From NCBI GenBank assembly GCA_050633465.1, contig JBOEGO010000002.1, forward strand, positions 124,001 to 188,000: a DNA stretch of 64,000 bases. The letters run 5' to 3'. This DNA is from UBA3069 sp050633465 (GTDB lineage: Bacteria > Pseudomonadota > Alphaproteobacteria > Rhodobacterales > Rhodobacteraceae). Numbering within the stretch: the first letter of the stretch is position 1; each line of letters begins with the position of its first letter. The notes under the pieces were generated by a model, which searched no databases, was not told the origin of the DNA, and saw only the letters and a list, made by a program, of their open reading frames with translations. Positions 50,210 to 59,491 of the stretch are shown here, piece after piece. The position numbers were made by a program, and so were the translations under genes.

Positions 50210-50662
50210 TTAAACCCGCCAAAACCTGCTTTTCATGGAATATGATTTTCGTGGCCCTTCGACCTGCCAGACACTGTGCCAGACGGGCCAGTCCGCGAAA
50301 TCATAGCGCACCTGATATCTGTCGGGATCGCACCAATGGCTTGCCGTGGTCTGCGCCGTTGAAAAGCGGTGAAAGAACCGGCCATCGTCGAAATGCACAG
50401 CAATGCCCTCGCCATCGGACCGCCAGTGATAGCGCCGCGTGGCTGCAAATGACTGCCCCGCCATCTGCATTTGCCCCGTTTCCTGCATCAGCATACCGGC
50501 ATCATCCGCCGTAAACCGCGCCACCCCATCAAACCGCGCATCCGCCCGAAGGGCATCCGCACAACGCGCATCCGCCCGCAGGCCATCCGCCCCGCCTGCC
50601 TGGTAAATTTCCCGCGCAATCTGCCAGTCGCCGATGAAACTGCCCAACGTGATCACAACCAC
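50210..50662 (-). CDS. DUF6314 family protein
   Basis: 150 residues with the DUF6314 pattern: FIGDWQIAREI at the start, GQSFAATRRYHWRSDGEGIAVHFDDGRFFHRF in the middle, and HWCDPDRYQVRYDFADWPVWHSVWQVEGPRKSYSM (position guides) near the end. A small beta-barrel of unknown function. GTG 50662 has GAGAGGG upstream. Near the start the DNA has imperfect repeats that code RADAR/ADALRADAR. Confidence 0.75.
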   Translation of the reverse strand: MVVITLGSFIGDWQIAREIYQAGGADGLRADARCADALRADARFDGVARFTADDAGMLMQETGQMQMAGQSFAATRRYHWRSDGEGIAVHFDDGRFFHRFSTAQTTASHWCDPDRYQVRYDFADWPVWHSVWQVEGPRKSYSMKSRFWRV

Positions 50663-50756
50663 CCTGCCCTCTCTGCGCCGTTACGCGCCCCTTGCCCCGC
50701 ACCCTAGCCGCCTATAAAGACAGCGCCAACCGCTGCCAGTGCAAAGGAACCGCCAT

Positions 50757-52064
50757 ATGATCCCCCGTTATTCCCGCCCCGAAATGGTTGCCATCTGGTC
50801 GCCTGAAACCAAATTCAAAATCTGGTATCAGATCGAGGCCCACGCCTGTGACGCCATGGCCGATCTGGGGGTGATCCCGCGCGAAAACGCCGATGCGGTG
50901 TGGAAGGCAAAAGATGTCGAATTCGACGTCGCCCGCATTGATGAAATCGAAGCCGTGACCAAACATGATGTCATCGCATTTCTGACCCATCTGGCCGAAC
51001 ATGTCGGATCCGAGGAAGCCCGCTTTGTGCATCAGGGCATGACCTCTTCGGATGTGCTGGACACCTGTTTGAATGTGCAACTGGTGCAGGCCGCCGATAT
51101 TCTGATCAACGATATGAACGCCCTGCTGGCGGCGCTGAAAAAACGCGCGCTGGAACATAAAATGACCGTGCGCGTGGGTCGCAGCCATGGCATTCATGCC
51201 GAACCCACCACCATGGGTCTGACCTTTGCACGTTTCTATGCCGAAATGGACCGTAACCTTGACCGTCTGAAACTGGCGCGGGCCGAAATCGCCACCGGCG
51301 CGATTTCCGGTGCGGTCGGCACATTCGCCAATATCGACCCGCGGGTCGAAGAACACGTCTGCGCCCAGCTGGGCCTCTCGCCCGAACCGATCAGCACGCA
51401 GGTCATTCCCCGCGACCGTCACGCCATGTTCTTTGCCACGCTGGGCGTGATCGCCAGCAGCATCGAAAACGTCGCCATCGAAATCCGCCACATGCAGCGC
51501 ACCGAGGTCCTGGAAGGTGCGGAATTCTTCTCGATGGGGCAAAAAGGCTCCTCCGCGATGCCGCATAAAAAGAACCCCGTGCTGACCGAAAACCTGACAG
51601 GTCTGGCGCGTCTGGTGCGTATGTCGGTGATCCCCGCGATGGAAAACGTGGCGCTGTGGCATGAACGCGATATTTCGCATTCATCCGTGGAACGCGCCAT
51701 CGGGCCGGATTCGACCATCACGCTGGATTTCGCGCTGGCCCGCCTGACCGGCGTGGTGGAAAAAATGCTGATCTTCCCGCAGAACATGCTGGATAATATG
51801 AACAAATTCCCGGGTCTGGTGATGTCGCAGCGCGTTTTGCTGGCCCTGACGCAGGCCGGAGTATCGCGCGAGGATGCCTATTCCATGGTGCAGCGCAATG
51901 CGCTGAAAGTATGGGAAGACCGCGTTGATTTCCGTGAACAGTTGCTGGCCGATGCCGATGTGGTTGCTGCCCTTGGGGTGGATGCGATCAACGCCAAATT
52001 CGACATGGATTACCACACCAAACACGTCGATACGATTTTTGCGCGGGTGTTTGGCGCGTCCTGA
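50757..52064 (+). CDS. purB: Adenylosuccinate lyase
   Basis: 435 residues. Cleaves succinyl-AMP and SAICAR in purine synthesis. The fumarase/aspartase signature GSSAMPHKKNP is present (about residue 265), with GSRSHGIHAEP-type VGRSHGIHAEPTTMG and TSSDVLDTCLNVQL (position guides). ATG 50757 follows AAAGGAA; nothing upstream supports a longer N-terminus. Followed by a strong terminator. Confidence 0.97.
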   Translation: MIPRYSRPEMVAIWSPETKFKIWYQIEAHACDAMADLGVIPRENADAVWKAKDVEFDVARIDEIEAVTKHDVIAFLTHLAEHVGSEEARFVHQGMTSSDVLDTCLNVQLVQAADILINDMNALLAALKKRALEHKMTVRVGRSHGIHAEPTTMGLTFARFYAEMDRNLDRLKLARAEIATGAISGAVGTFANIDPRVEEHVCAQLGLSPEPISTQVIPRDRHAMFFATLGVIASSIENVAIEIRHMQRTEVLEGAEFFSMGQKGSSAMPHKKNPVLTENLTGLARLVRMSVIPAMENVALWHERDISHSSVERAIGPDSTITLDFALARLTGVVEKMLIFPQNMLDNMNKFPGLVMSQRVLLALTQAGVSREDAYSMVQRNALKVWEDRVDFREQLLADADVVAALGVDAINAKFDMDYHTKHVDTIFARVFGAS

Positions 52065-52092
52065 CCGCCCGTTGCCCCGCGAACACCTGATC

Positions 52093-52129
52093 CGGGCGCG
52101 CCCCCTTCCCCGGGGTCGCGCCTTTTTCT
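52093..52129 (+). terminator. Terminator after purB
   Basis: GGCGCGCCCCC - TTC - CCCGGGGTCGCGCC style stem (one bulge) followed by TTTTTCTTTG, about 30 bp after the purB stop. Confidence 0.75.
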
Positions 52130-52208
52130 TTGTCCATGCCTTGGGATGAAAGGGTTTGTTCACCCTTATTGGCCTAGACTGGCCTGTGAATGAATCCCGG
52201 GGAATGGC

Positions 52209-53276
52209 ATGAACAGTCTTACACCGATGGCGCGGCTTTCCGGCCCGATGGGCAGCGGCGGCGCGCATCTGACGCGGCGCCAAAAGGCCGCGATCATCGT
52301 GCGCCTTCTTGTGAACGAGGGCACGGATGTGCCGCTGGTCGAACTGCCAGAGGATTTGCAGGCCAGCCTGACCCAGCAGATGGGGTCAATGCGCTATGTT
52401 GATCGTGAAACCCTGCAAAATGTCGTCGATGAATTCGCCGACCAACTAGAGGAGGTCGGGGTGATCTTCCCCCGTGGTCTGGCCGGTGCCCTGCAAGCGC
52501 TGGATGGCAAAATCAGCCCGCAAACCGCCGCGCGCCTGCGCAAAGAGGCGGGCGTGCGCCAGTCGGGCGATCCATGGACCCGCATTCGCGCGCTCGAGGT
52601 GGAACAGATCCTGCCGATTCTGGAAAACGAAGCCATCGAAATCGCCGCTGTGGTCCTGTCGAAACTAGAGGTCGCCAAGGCCGCCGCCGTGCTGGGCAAA
52701 CTGCCCGGGGACAAGGCGCGCCGCATCACCTATGCCGTATCCCTGACCGGACAGGTCACCCCCGAAGCCGTGGACCGGATCGGAATTTCCCTTGCTGGTC
52801 AGATGGATATGCGCCCCGAACGCGCCTTCATGGACGTGCCCGAAGAACGGGTTGGTGCCATCCTCAACTTCTCCCCCGCCAATACCCGCGAGGACGTGCT
52901 GGAAGGTTTGGATGAAACCGACAAACCCTTTGCCGATCTGGTGCGCCGTGCGATTTTCACCTTTGCCAATATCCCGCAACGTCTGGACCCGCGCGATATA
53001 TCCAAGGTGACCCGCGCTGTGGACCCCGATGTGCTGGTCGTCGCCATGGCCGCCGCCACCAACGAAATGAACGCCAAAACCGTCGAATTCATCCTGACCA
53101 ATATGTCATCCCGTATGGCCGACGGTCTGCGCGAACAGATCGAGGAAAAAGGCAAGGTCAAAGCGAAAGAGGGCGAAGACGCCATGACCGAGGTCGTGGG
53201 TGCCATCCGCCAGTTGGAAACCGCGGGCGAAATCATGTTGCGCTCCGGTGATGACGAGGACGAAGACGAGGATTAA
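52209..53276 (+). CDS. fliG: Flagellar motor switch protein FliG (orphan locus)
   Basis: 355 residues. An N-terminal FliG domain (LTRRQKAAIIVRLLVNEG to about 75), a middle domain and a C-terminal domain with RAIFTFANIPQRLDPRDISKV, FILTNMSSRMADGLREQIEEKGKV and VVGAIRQLETAGEIML (position guides), then an acidic end DDEDEDED. FliG forms the switch ring and torque interface. No other flagellar gene is present here, so the gene is away from the main cluster, as seen in other Rhodobacterales next to purB. Confidence 0.88.
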   Translation: MNSLTPMARLSGPMGSGGAHLTRRQKAAIIVRLLVNEGTDVPLVELPEDLQASLTQQMGSMRYVDRETLQNVVDEFADQLEEVGVIFPRGLAGALQALDGKISPQTAARLRKEAGVRQSGDPWTRIRALEVEQILPILENEAIEIAAVVLSKLEVAKAAAVLGKLPGDKARRITYAVSLTGQVTPEAVDRIGISLAGQMDMRPERAFMDVPEERVGAILNFSPANTREDVLEGLDETDKPFADLVRRAIFTFANIPQRLDPRDISKVTRAVDPDVLVVAMAAATNEMNAKTVEFILTNMSSRMADGLREQIEEKGKVKAKEGEDAMTEVVGAIRQLETAGEIMLRSGDDEDEDED

Positions 53277-53355
53277 CACCGCACTGGGCCAGCCCTGCCA
53301 CCGCATGATACCGATCCCTTCTTTGCAGTGAACATGTTGTTTAAAGCGGCGCGTC

Positions 53356-53845
53356 ATGCCGCGTGTTATGGTGATCGGCCAACCCGGATCGGGCAAATCA
53401 ACCTTTGCCCGCCTGCTGGGCGATGCGACCGGCCTGCCCGTGGTGCATATCGACCGCATCCATTTCCGCCCCGGCTGGGTCGAACGCAGCCGCGCAGAAA
53501 AAACCGCTCTTTGTGCCAAAGTCCATGCGCAGGACGGCCGGATACTCAAAGGCGGGTTTTCCGCCACATGGCCCGAACGCATGGCCCGCGCCGATACAAT
53601 GGTCTGGATGGATCTGCCGCTTTGGCTGCGCGCCCCGCGCATCGCCCGTCGCACGCAGAAAAACTATGGCCGCACGCGCCCCGATATGCCGGAAAACTGC
53701 CCCGGGTCCTTTGCCCCCCGATTTCTGCCTTTGGATCTGGCGCACCCGCAAATCTGGTCGAAAACACTGCGAAAACGCATTCAAAACTGCGCCACAACAT
53801 ATTGAAAAACATATATTATCAACGCCAAACCAGTCAGGGACATGA
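53356..53845 (+). pseudogene. FlaR-like P-loop nucleotide kinase, frameshifted
   Basis: Starts MPRVMVIGQPGSGKSTFARLLG (Walker A GQPGSGKST), then HIDRIHFRPGW, SATWPERMARADTMVWMD and QKNYGRTRPDMPENCP, the standard FlaR/DNA-topology-modulation kinase pattern. At the run of six C at 53714-53719 the frame slips: as written it continues FAPRFLPLDLAHP and stops at 53805; with one C removed it continues FAPDFCLWIWRTRKSGRKH, which is the expected C-terminal motif, to a stop at 53845. Either a real inactivation or a homopolymer sequencing error. Confidence 0.8.
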
Positions 53846-53940
53846 TCACAAAAATCACCCGCTCCCCACCACTGGACAGGCCCGCAAACCCCGCATAGGG
53901 TCGCGGTCTGTTTGACACCGCCAATCACCGGACCCCCGCC

Positions 53941-54816
53941 ATGACCCGCCCATTCAGCCCCCGCGCACAGGCGATCCTGTTGATGATCACCGCCATGCTG
54001 TTCTTTTCCGCCATGGATGCCTGCGCCAAAGGGCTTGCGCCACGGGTCGGGTCCATCCCCGCGATCTGGGTGCGCTACACCGGCCAGTGCCTGTTTGTGC
54101 TGATGCTGATCAACCGCAACCTGCCCGCCGCCATGCGAACCCGCCACCCCTATTTGCAACTGCTGCGGTCCATTTTCCTACTGATCGGCACGGGGTGCTT
54201 TTTCTTTGGCGTCGCCCATATCGGTCTGGCCGAAGCCACGGCGATCATGGATCTGAATCCGGTGTTGATCACCCTGGGCGCGGCGCTGTTTCTGGGCGAA
54301 TCCATTGGCCCGCGCCGCATTTTCGCGATCGGAATTTCACTGGTTGCTGCGCTGATCATCATCCGCCCCGGCGGCGCGGTGTTCAGCCCCTGGGCCTTGT
54401 TGCCGCTGGTCGCCGCCTTCAGCTACTCGGGCTATAATATCGTCACGCGGTTCGTGTCGCACAATGACAGCAACTGGACCTCGCTGCTCTATACTGCGCT
54501 GTTTGGCGCGGTGGTTCTGACGGCCATTGTGCCGTTTCACTGGGTGCGCCCCGATGGCACCGCGATCCTGTTGATGCTGGTGATTGCCGTCTGCGGCACG
54601 CTCTCGCAGCTCTGCCTGATCCGCGCGCTGTCGCTGGGCGAGGCAGGGATGCTGGCGCCCTTTGCCTATAGCGGGTTGATTTTCGCCACCGTCTGGGGCG
54701 CGGTGTTTTTCACCGAATGGCCCGATTTCTGGACCAGTTTCGGCGCGGTCATGATCGTCGCCGCCGGTGTATATGTCTGGTATCGCGAAACATTCCCCGC
54801 GAAATCGAATACCTAG
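53941..54816 (+). CDS. DMT superfamily (EamA) permease
   Basis: 291 residues, ten predicted transmembrane helices in two EamA repeats (about 8-140 and 150-285). Repeat 1 has EATAIMDLNPVLITLGAALFLGE and repeat 2 GEAGMLAPFAYSGLIFATVWGAVFFTEWPDF (position guides), the typical EamA endings. Probably an exporter of small metabolites; the substrate is unknown. Convergent with the DUF1223 gene, stops overlapping. Confidence 0.92.
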   Translation: MTRPFSPRAQAILLMITAMLFFSAMDACAKGLAPRVGSIPAIWVRYTGQCLFVLMLINRNLPAAMRTRHPYLQLLRSIFLLIGTGCFFFGVAHIGLAEATAIMDLNPVLITLGAALFLGESIGPRRIFAIGISLVAALIIIRPGGAVFSPWALLPLVAAFSYSGYNIVTRFVSHNDSNWTSLLYTALFGAVVLTAIVPFHWVRPDGTAILLMLVIAVCGTLSQLCLIRALSLGEAGMLAPFAYSGLIFATVWGAVFFTEWPDFWTSFGAVMIVAAGVYVWYRETFPAKSNT

Positions 54817-55529
54817 CGCAGCCGCGCCGCCGCCAGAACCTCGGCGGGGCCGGTTTTACCAGCCACCGCTTGCAGGATCACCGCCACCGAACCGCCCCCC
54901 CTGGCCGTCACCGTCACCGGCAGCGCCAGCGGGGCCTTGCCATCCCATTCGCCAACGCGCTGCCAATCGGTCACCACGTTGGCATATTCGATCACCCGTC
55001 CGGCGTTTTCGCCGCGCTTGATCCGCACTTTTTCCATTGGCGCAAACTGCACCAGTTGCACCATGACAGGCCCGGCAATCCGCTGTAACGGCTTTGCCTT
55101 GATCATCACGGTATCACCTGCACGCGTCAGGTTTAGATCAATAACATCCGGCTGCGCCCCGTGCTGGCGGATCAACAACCCGACATCACGCGGATGGTTG
55201 CCCACCACCCGTTCGCGCCCGTTCACCACCATCTGCGGCGTATAGACCGACCGTTCCTGCGCGACACGGGCATATGCTTTCTGGCGGGCGGTGAAATGCG
55301 GGCTGGCGAAACTGTCCTTCCAGCCGATGTAATCCCAGTAATCCACATGCAGCGACAGGGCGATCACATCGTCGCGCTTGGCCAGTTCGGCCAGATAGGC
55401 ATCGGCGGGCGGGCAGCTGGAACACCCCTGCGAGGTGAACAATTCCACCACAACCGGATCGGCGCGCAGGGGGGCGGTGCCCACCCCGAACAGGCCCATG
55501 GCCAGCATCGCTAACGTCCCTCGCATCAT
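54813..55529 (-). CDS. Exported thioredoxin-like protein (DUF1223)
   Basis: 238 residues: signal peptide (MMRGTLAMLAMGLFGVGTAPLRA), then the DUF1223 core VVVELFTSQGCSSCPPADAYL with a CxxC pair, DVIALSLHVDYWDYIGWKDSFA, and YTPQMVVNGRERVVG (position guides). The second half is a beta-sandwich domain. Fold and CxxC suggest a periplasmic redox function; not shown experimentally in any case I know with certainty. Confidence 0.87.
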   Translation of the reverse strand: MMRGTLAMLAMGLFGVGTAPLRADPVVVELFTSQGCSSCPPADAYLAELAKRDDVIALSLHVDYWDYIGWKDSFASPHFTARQKAYARVAQERSVYTPQMVVNGRERVVGNHPRDVGLLIRQHGAQPDVIDLNLTRAGDTVMIKAKPLQRIAGPVMVQLVQFAPMEKVRIKRGENAGRVIEYANVVTDWQRVGEWDGKAPLALPVTVTARGGGSVAVILQAVAGKTGPAEVLAAARLR

Positions 55530-55701
55530 GCCCGATCATTCCTTTTGCATATCCTGCCCTACCCCTAGCCAATGCACCCTGTAATAACCAATCAAGGTTT
55601 TGTCAGCCCGCCCCTGCGCACGATCAAACCGGCGTGAACACAGGCACATATGCCATTAAATTCACCACAGAGGCCAAGGTAGCGCAAATTTTCGGAAAAA
55701 A

Positions 55702-55721
55702 TTGTGTGCAATGGTATACAA
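55702..55721. promoter_or_regulatory. Imperfect inverted repeat upstream of acnA
   Basis: TTGTGTGC-AATG-GTATACAA, arms matching at six of eight positions, 90 bp before the acnA start. A TTGTATACAA-like half occurs in operators of GntR-family regulators. Inferred by eye; may also overlap the promoter. Confidence 0.35.
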
Positions 55722-55810
55722 ACAGCATATCTCCCCTTGTATGACGCCGCGACATGCGGCATTAGCAAGATAGCAAAACCCCTCAAATCCATTGATAAAG
55801 GGAGGCCACC

Positions 55811-58561
55811 ATGCCCATCACCGTCGGACACGATACCGCCAAAACGCGGCGCACGCTTACAGCGGGCAACAGCACGATTGCCTATTACTCCATCCCCGCC
55901 GCGCAGGACGCCGGGCTTGGCGATTTCACCAAATTGCCCGCCGCGCTCAAGGTGGTTCTGGAAAACATGCTCCGCTTCGAAGATGGCGGTTTTTCCGTCT
56001 CGGTCGATGACATCAAGGCATTCGGCGAATGGGCGACCAAGGGCGGCAAGAACCCCCGCGAAATCGCATACCGCCCTGCCCGCGTGTTGATGCAGGATTT
56101 CACCGGCGTTCCCGCCGTGGTCGATCTGGCCGCCATGCGCGACGGGATCAAGGCACTGGGCGGCGACGCGCAAAAAATCAACCCGCTGAACCCGGTTGAT
56201 CTGGTCATCGACCACTCGGTCATGATCGACGAATTCGGCAACCCGCGCGCCTTCCAGATGAACGTGGACCGCGAATACGAACGCAATATGGAACGCTACC
56301 AGTTCCTGAAATGGGGTCAGGGCGCGTTCAACAACTTCCGCGTTGTGCCGCCGGGAACGGGCATCTGCCACCAGGTCAACCTGGAATATCTGGCGCAAAC
56401 CGTCTGGAGCGATACCGACCAGAACGGCGAACAGGTGGCCTATCCCGATACGCTGGTCGGCACCGACAGCCACACCACCATGGTCAACGGCATGGCCGTT
56501 CTGGGCTGGGGCGTTGGCGGCATCGAAGCAGAGGCCGCAATGCTGGGCCAGCCGATTTCCATGCTGATCCCCGAAGTGGTCGGATTTGAACTGACCGGCG
56601 CAATGGTCGAAGGCACAACCGGCACCGATCTGGTGCTGAAAGTGGTCGAAATGCTGCGCGAACTGGGCGTGGTTGGCAAATTCGTCGAATTCTACGGCGC
56701 CGGCCTGGATCACCTGCCGCTGGCAGACCGTGCCACCATCGCCAACATGGCACCGGAATACGGCGCGACCTGCGGCTTCTTCCCGATTGATGGCGAAACC
56801 CTGCGCTACCTGCGCAACACCGGCCGCGACGAAGACCGCGTGGCACTGGTCGAAGCCTACGCCAAGGAAAACGGGTTCTGGCGCGATGCCGATTACAACC
56901 CGATCTACACCACCACCCTGTCGCTGGACATGGGCACCATCGTGCCCGCCATTTCCGGCCCGAAACGCCCGCAGGATTACGTGGCCCTGACCGCCGCTGC
57001 CGCCGCATTCACCGATGTCGTTGGCGAATATCGCGGGATCGACGTGTCCCCGGATGCCAAAGACATGGCCGCCGAAGGCCCGATTGCCACCAAACCCGTC
57101 GACCTGCGCAAAACCGCCAAGGTCGAAGGCGAGGAGTATGAACTGCGCGACGGCTCCGTCGTGATCGCATCCATCACCTCCTGCACCAACACATCCAACC
57201 CCTATGTGATGATCGGTGCCGGTCTGGTCGCCCGCAAGGCGCGCGCGCTTGGCATGAACCGCAAACCATGGGTGAAAACCTCGCTCGCCCCCGGTTCGCA
57301 GGTCGTGTCCGAATACCTCGAGGCCGCAGGCCTGCAAGAGGATCTGGACGCCATCGGCTTCAATCTGGTCGGCTATGGCTGCACCACATGTATCGGCAAC
57401 TCCGGCCCGATCCAGCCCGAACTGTCCAAGGCGATCAACGACAACGACCTGATCGCAACCTCGGTCCTGTCCGGCAACCGCAACTTCGAAGGCCGCATTT
57501 CCCCCGATGTGCGCGCCAACTATCTGGCCTCGCCGCCGCTGGTCGTGGCCTATGCACTGGCCGGTGACATGAACATCGACCTGACCAGCGAACCGCTGGG
57601 GCAGGACAAAGACGGCAATGATGTCTACTTGAAAGACGTCTGGCCCACCAACAAGGAAATCGCCGATCTGGTCGAACAAACGGTGACCCGTCAGGCCTTC
57701 CTGAAAAAATACGCCGATGTGTTCAAAGGCGATGAAAAATGGCAAGGCGTCGAAACCACCGATTCCGAAACCTATAACTGGCCACCAGAATCGACCTATA
57801 TCCAGAACCCGCCCTACTTTCAGGGAATGGGCGCGGAAAAGGGCGTGATCACCGACATCAAAGGCGCCAAAGTGCTGGCCATCCTTGGCGATATGGTCAC
57901 CACCGACCACATCTCCCCCGCCGGTTCGTTCAAACCCGAAACACCGGCCGGCAAGTATCTGACCGAAAACGATGTTCCGGTGCGCGAATTCAACTCCTAC
58001 GGCTCGCGTCGCGGCAACCACGAGGTGATGATGCGCGGCACATTCGCCAATATCCGCATCAAGAACGAAATGCTGGACGGTGTCGAAGGCGGCTTTACCA
58101 AAGGGCCAGATGGCGCACAGACCACCATCTATGACGCCTCGATGGCCTATCAGGATGCAGGCACCCCGCTGGTGATCTTTGCCGGCGAACAATACGGTGC
58201 AGGCTCCTCGCGTGACTGGGCCGCCAAAGGCACCGCCCTGCTGGGCGTCAAGGCCGTGATCGCCGAAAACTTCGAACGTATCCACCGCTCCAACCTGGTT
58301 GGCATGGGCGTGATCCCCTTCGAATTCACCGGTGGCGACAGCCGCAAATCGCTGGGCCTGACCGGCACCGAAACCGTATCAATCGAAGGTCTGTCCGGCG
58401 ATCTGAAACCGCAATCGGTTGTGCCCTGCCACATCACCATGGCCGATGGCAGCACCAAAACCATCCAGATCAAATGCCGTATCGATACCGCACCCGAAAT
58501 CGAATACGTCGAAAACGGCGGCGTGCTGCACTATGTGCTGCGCAACCTCGCCAAATCGTAA
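55811..58561 (+). CDS. acnA: Aconitate hydratase A
   Basis: 916 residues, TCA-cycle enzyme that isomerises citrate to isocitrate using a [4Fe-4S] cluster. The cluster cysteines are visible in SITSCTNTSNP (about 455) and GCTTCIGNSGP (about 521-524). Also YQFLKWGQGAFNNFRVVPPGTGICHQVN, LVGTDSHTTMVNGM and, in the C-terminal swivel domain, FAGEQYGAGSSRDWAAKG (position guides). ATG 55811 follows GGGAGG. Followed by a strong terminator. Confidence 0.98.
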   Translation: MPITVGHDTAKTRRTLTAGNSTIAYYSIPAAQDAGLGDFTKLPAALKVVLENMLRFEDGGFSVSVDDIKAFGEWATKGGKNPREIAYRPARVLMQDFTGVPAVVDLAAMRDGIKALGGDAQKINPLNPVDLVIDHSVMIDEFGNPRAFQMNVDREYERNMERYQFLKWGQGAFNNFRVVPPGTGICHQVNLEYLAQTVWSDTDQNGEQVAYPDTLVGTDSHTTMVNGMAVLGWGVGGIEAEAAMLGQPISMLIPEVVGFELTGAMVEGTTGTDLVLKVVEMLRELGVVGKFVEFYGAGLDHLPLADRATIANMAPEYGATCGFFPIDGETLRYLRNTGRDEDRVALVEAYAKENGFWRDADYNPIYTTTLSLDMGTIVPAISGPKRPQDYVALTAAAAAFTDVVGEYRGIDVSPDAKDMAAEGPIATKPVDLRKTAKVEGEEYELRDGSVVIASITSCTNTSNPYVMIGAGLVARKARALGMNRKPWVKTSLAPGSQVVSEYLEAAGLQEDLDAIGFNLVGYGCTTCIGNSGPIQPELSKAINDNDLIATSVLSGNRNFEGRISPDVRANYLASPPLVVAYALAGDMNIDLTSEPLGQDKDGNDVYLKDVWPTNKEIADLVEQTVTRQAFLKKYADVFKGDEKWQGVETTDSETYNWPPESTYIQNPPYFQGMGAEKGVITDIKGAKVLAILGDMVTTDHISPAGSFKPETPAGKYLTENDVPVREFNSYGSRRGNHEVMMRGTFANIRIKNEMLDGVEGGFTKGPDGAQTTIYDASMAYQDAGTPLVIFAGEQYGAGSSRDWAAKGTALLGVKAVIAENFERIHRSNLVGMGVIPFEFTGGDSRKSLGLTGTETVSIEGLSGDLKPQSVVPCHITMADGSTKTIQIKCRIDTAPEIEYVENGGVLHYVLRNLAKS

Positions 58562-58580
58562 ACATCTGATCCTGAAAAAC

Positions 58581-58613
58581 AAAAACGCCCCGACCTCACC
58601 GTCGGGGCGTTTT
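58581..58613. terminator. Terminator after acnA, bidirectional
   Basis: AAAAACGCCCCGAC - CTCACC - GTCGGGGCGTTTT, a 10-bp stem with A-run and T-run, 20 bp after the acnA stop. Confidence 0.88.
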
Positions 58614-58797
58614 GCATTTGACCACAATCAAACCGCTTCATTGTTCCAAAAATACCTACAGCAAAGGGGGGCACAGCCCCCCGCCCATCCGCTGCACATA
58701 ACATAAAACAAAACACTCCCGCCCCCTCAAACAGGGCCAAAGGCCCGGTATTCGGCGTTGGGCATAGCGCGCCCGAACGGGCGCGCAGCAGCGCCGG

Positions 58798-59334
58798 TCA
58801 CTGCGCGGCTTTCTCCAACGCGGGGCGCAACGTGGCATCAATCACCCGCTGGGTGATCGGCCCGGCATGGCGCAGCAAAATCCGCCCCTCGCCATCAATC
58901 ACATAGGTTTCAGGGACGCCGTAAACACCCCAGTTGATCGCCATCCGCCCCGTCTCATCCGCACCGATCGCGGCATAGGGGTTGCCCAGCTCGGCCATAA
59001 ACCGCAGCGCGTTTTCTGGCTGGTCTTTGTAATTCACCCCGTAAATCTCCACACCATCCTCGGCCAATGCCTCTAGGTTGGGGTGTTCCACGCGGCAGGG
59101 CGCGCACCATGATGCCCAGAAATTCACCAGTTTCACGCGGCCATCGCGCAGGTCCGCATCGCCAAACATCGGGTAATCCCCCAGCGGAGTGACCAACACG
59201 ACAGGCGCATTTTTTCCCGCCAGCACTGTGGGCAAATCATCCGCCCCCTCGCGCCCCATGCCCCACAGGAACATGGCCGCAATCCCCGCGAACACCAGCG
59301 GCGGGGCCACCATCAGCGGTGATACCTTAGCCAT
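58798..59334 (-). CDS. ccmG: Cytochrome c biogenesis thiol:disulfide protein CcmG/DsbE
   Basis: 178 residues: a membrane anchor (about 8-26), then a periplasmic thioredoxin domain with the active site NFWASWCAPCRVEHP and the cis-Pro segment GVYGVPETYVIDGEG. Reduces the haem-binding cysteines of apocytochrome c. ATG 59334 overlaps the end of ccmD by 8 bp. Last gene of ccmA-B-C-D-G. Confidence 0.95.
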   Translation of the reverse strand: MAKVSPLMVAPPLVFAGIAAMFLWGMGREGADDLPTVLAGKNAPVVLVTPLGDYPMFGDADLRDGRVKLVNFWASWCAPCRVEHPNLEALAEDGVEIYGVNYKDQPENALRFMAELGNPYAAIGADETGRMAINWGVYGVPETYVIDGEGRILLRHAGPITQRVIDATLRPALEKAAQ

Positions 59335-59491
59335 GATTGCCCCCTTTGCGCCGCGCCTCGACGTCATTCAACAAACGTTTCGCCGCCCGCGCCCGCAGGA
59401 TCGACACAGCCACCAGCCCGACGATCAGAAACAGCGACACCCCATAGGCGCTTAGCACCGCGCCCGCATATTTGCCCAGTTCCGGCATCAT
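59327..59491 (-). CDS. ccmD: Haem exporter protein CcmD
   Basis: 54 residues, one membrane helix (about 10-32, GAVLSAYGVSLFLIVGLVAVSI) followed by a basic tail (RARAAKRLLNDVEARRKG), as expected for CcmD, which helps release haem-loaded CcmE from CcmABC. The start ATG 59491 overlaps the ccmC stop as ATGA. Confidence 0.92.
   Translation of the reverse strand: MMPELGKYAGAVLSAYGVSLFLIVGLVAVSILRARAAKRLLNDVEARRKGGNHG

Noticed and set aside
55592..58285. Very long open frame on the strand opposite acnA
   Set aside because: It is the antisense of a highly conserved gene in GC-rich DNA with strong third-position bias, which keeps the opposite frame open. Composition (His/Gly/Phe rich) is unlike any protein family.
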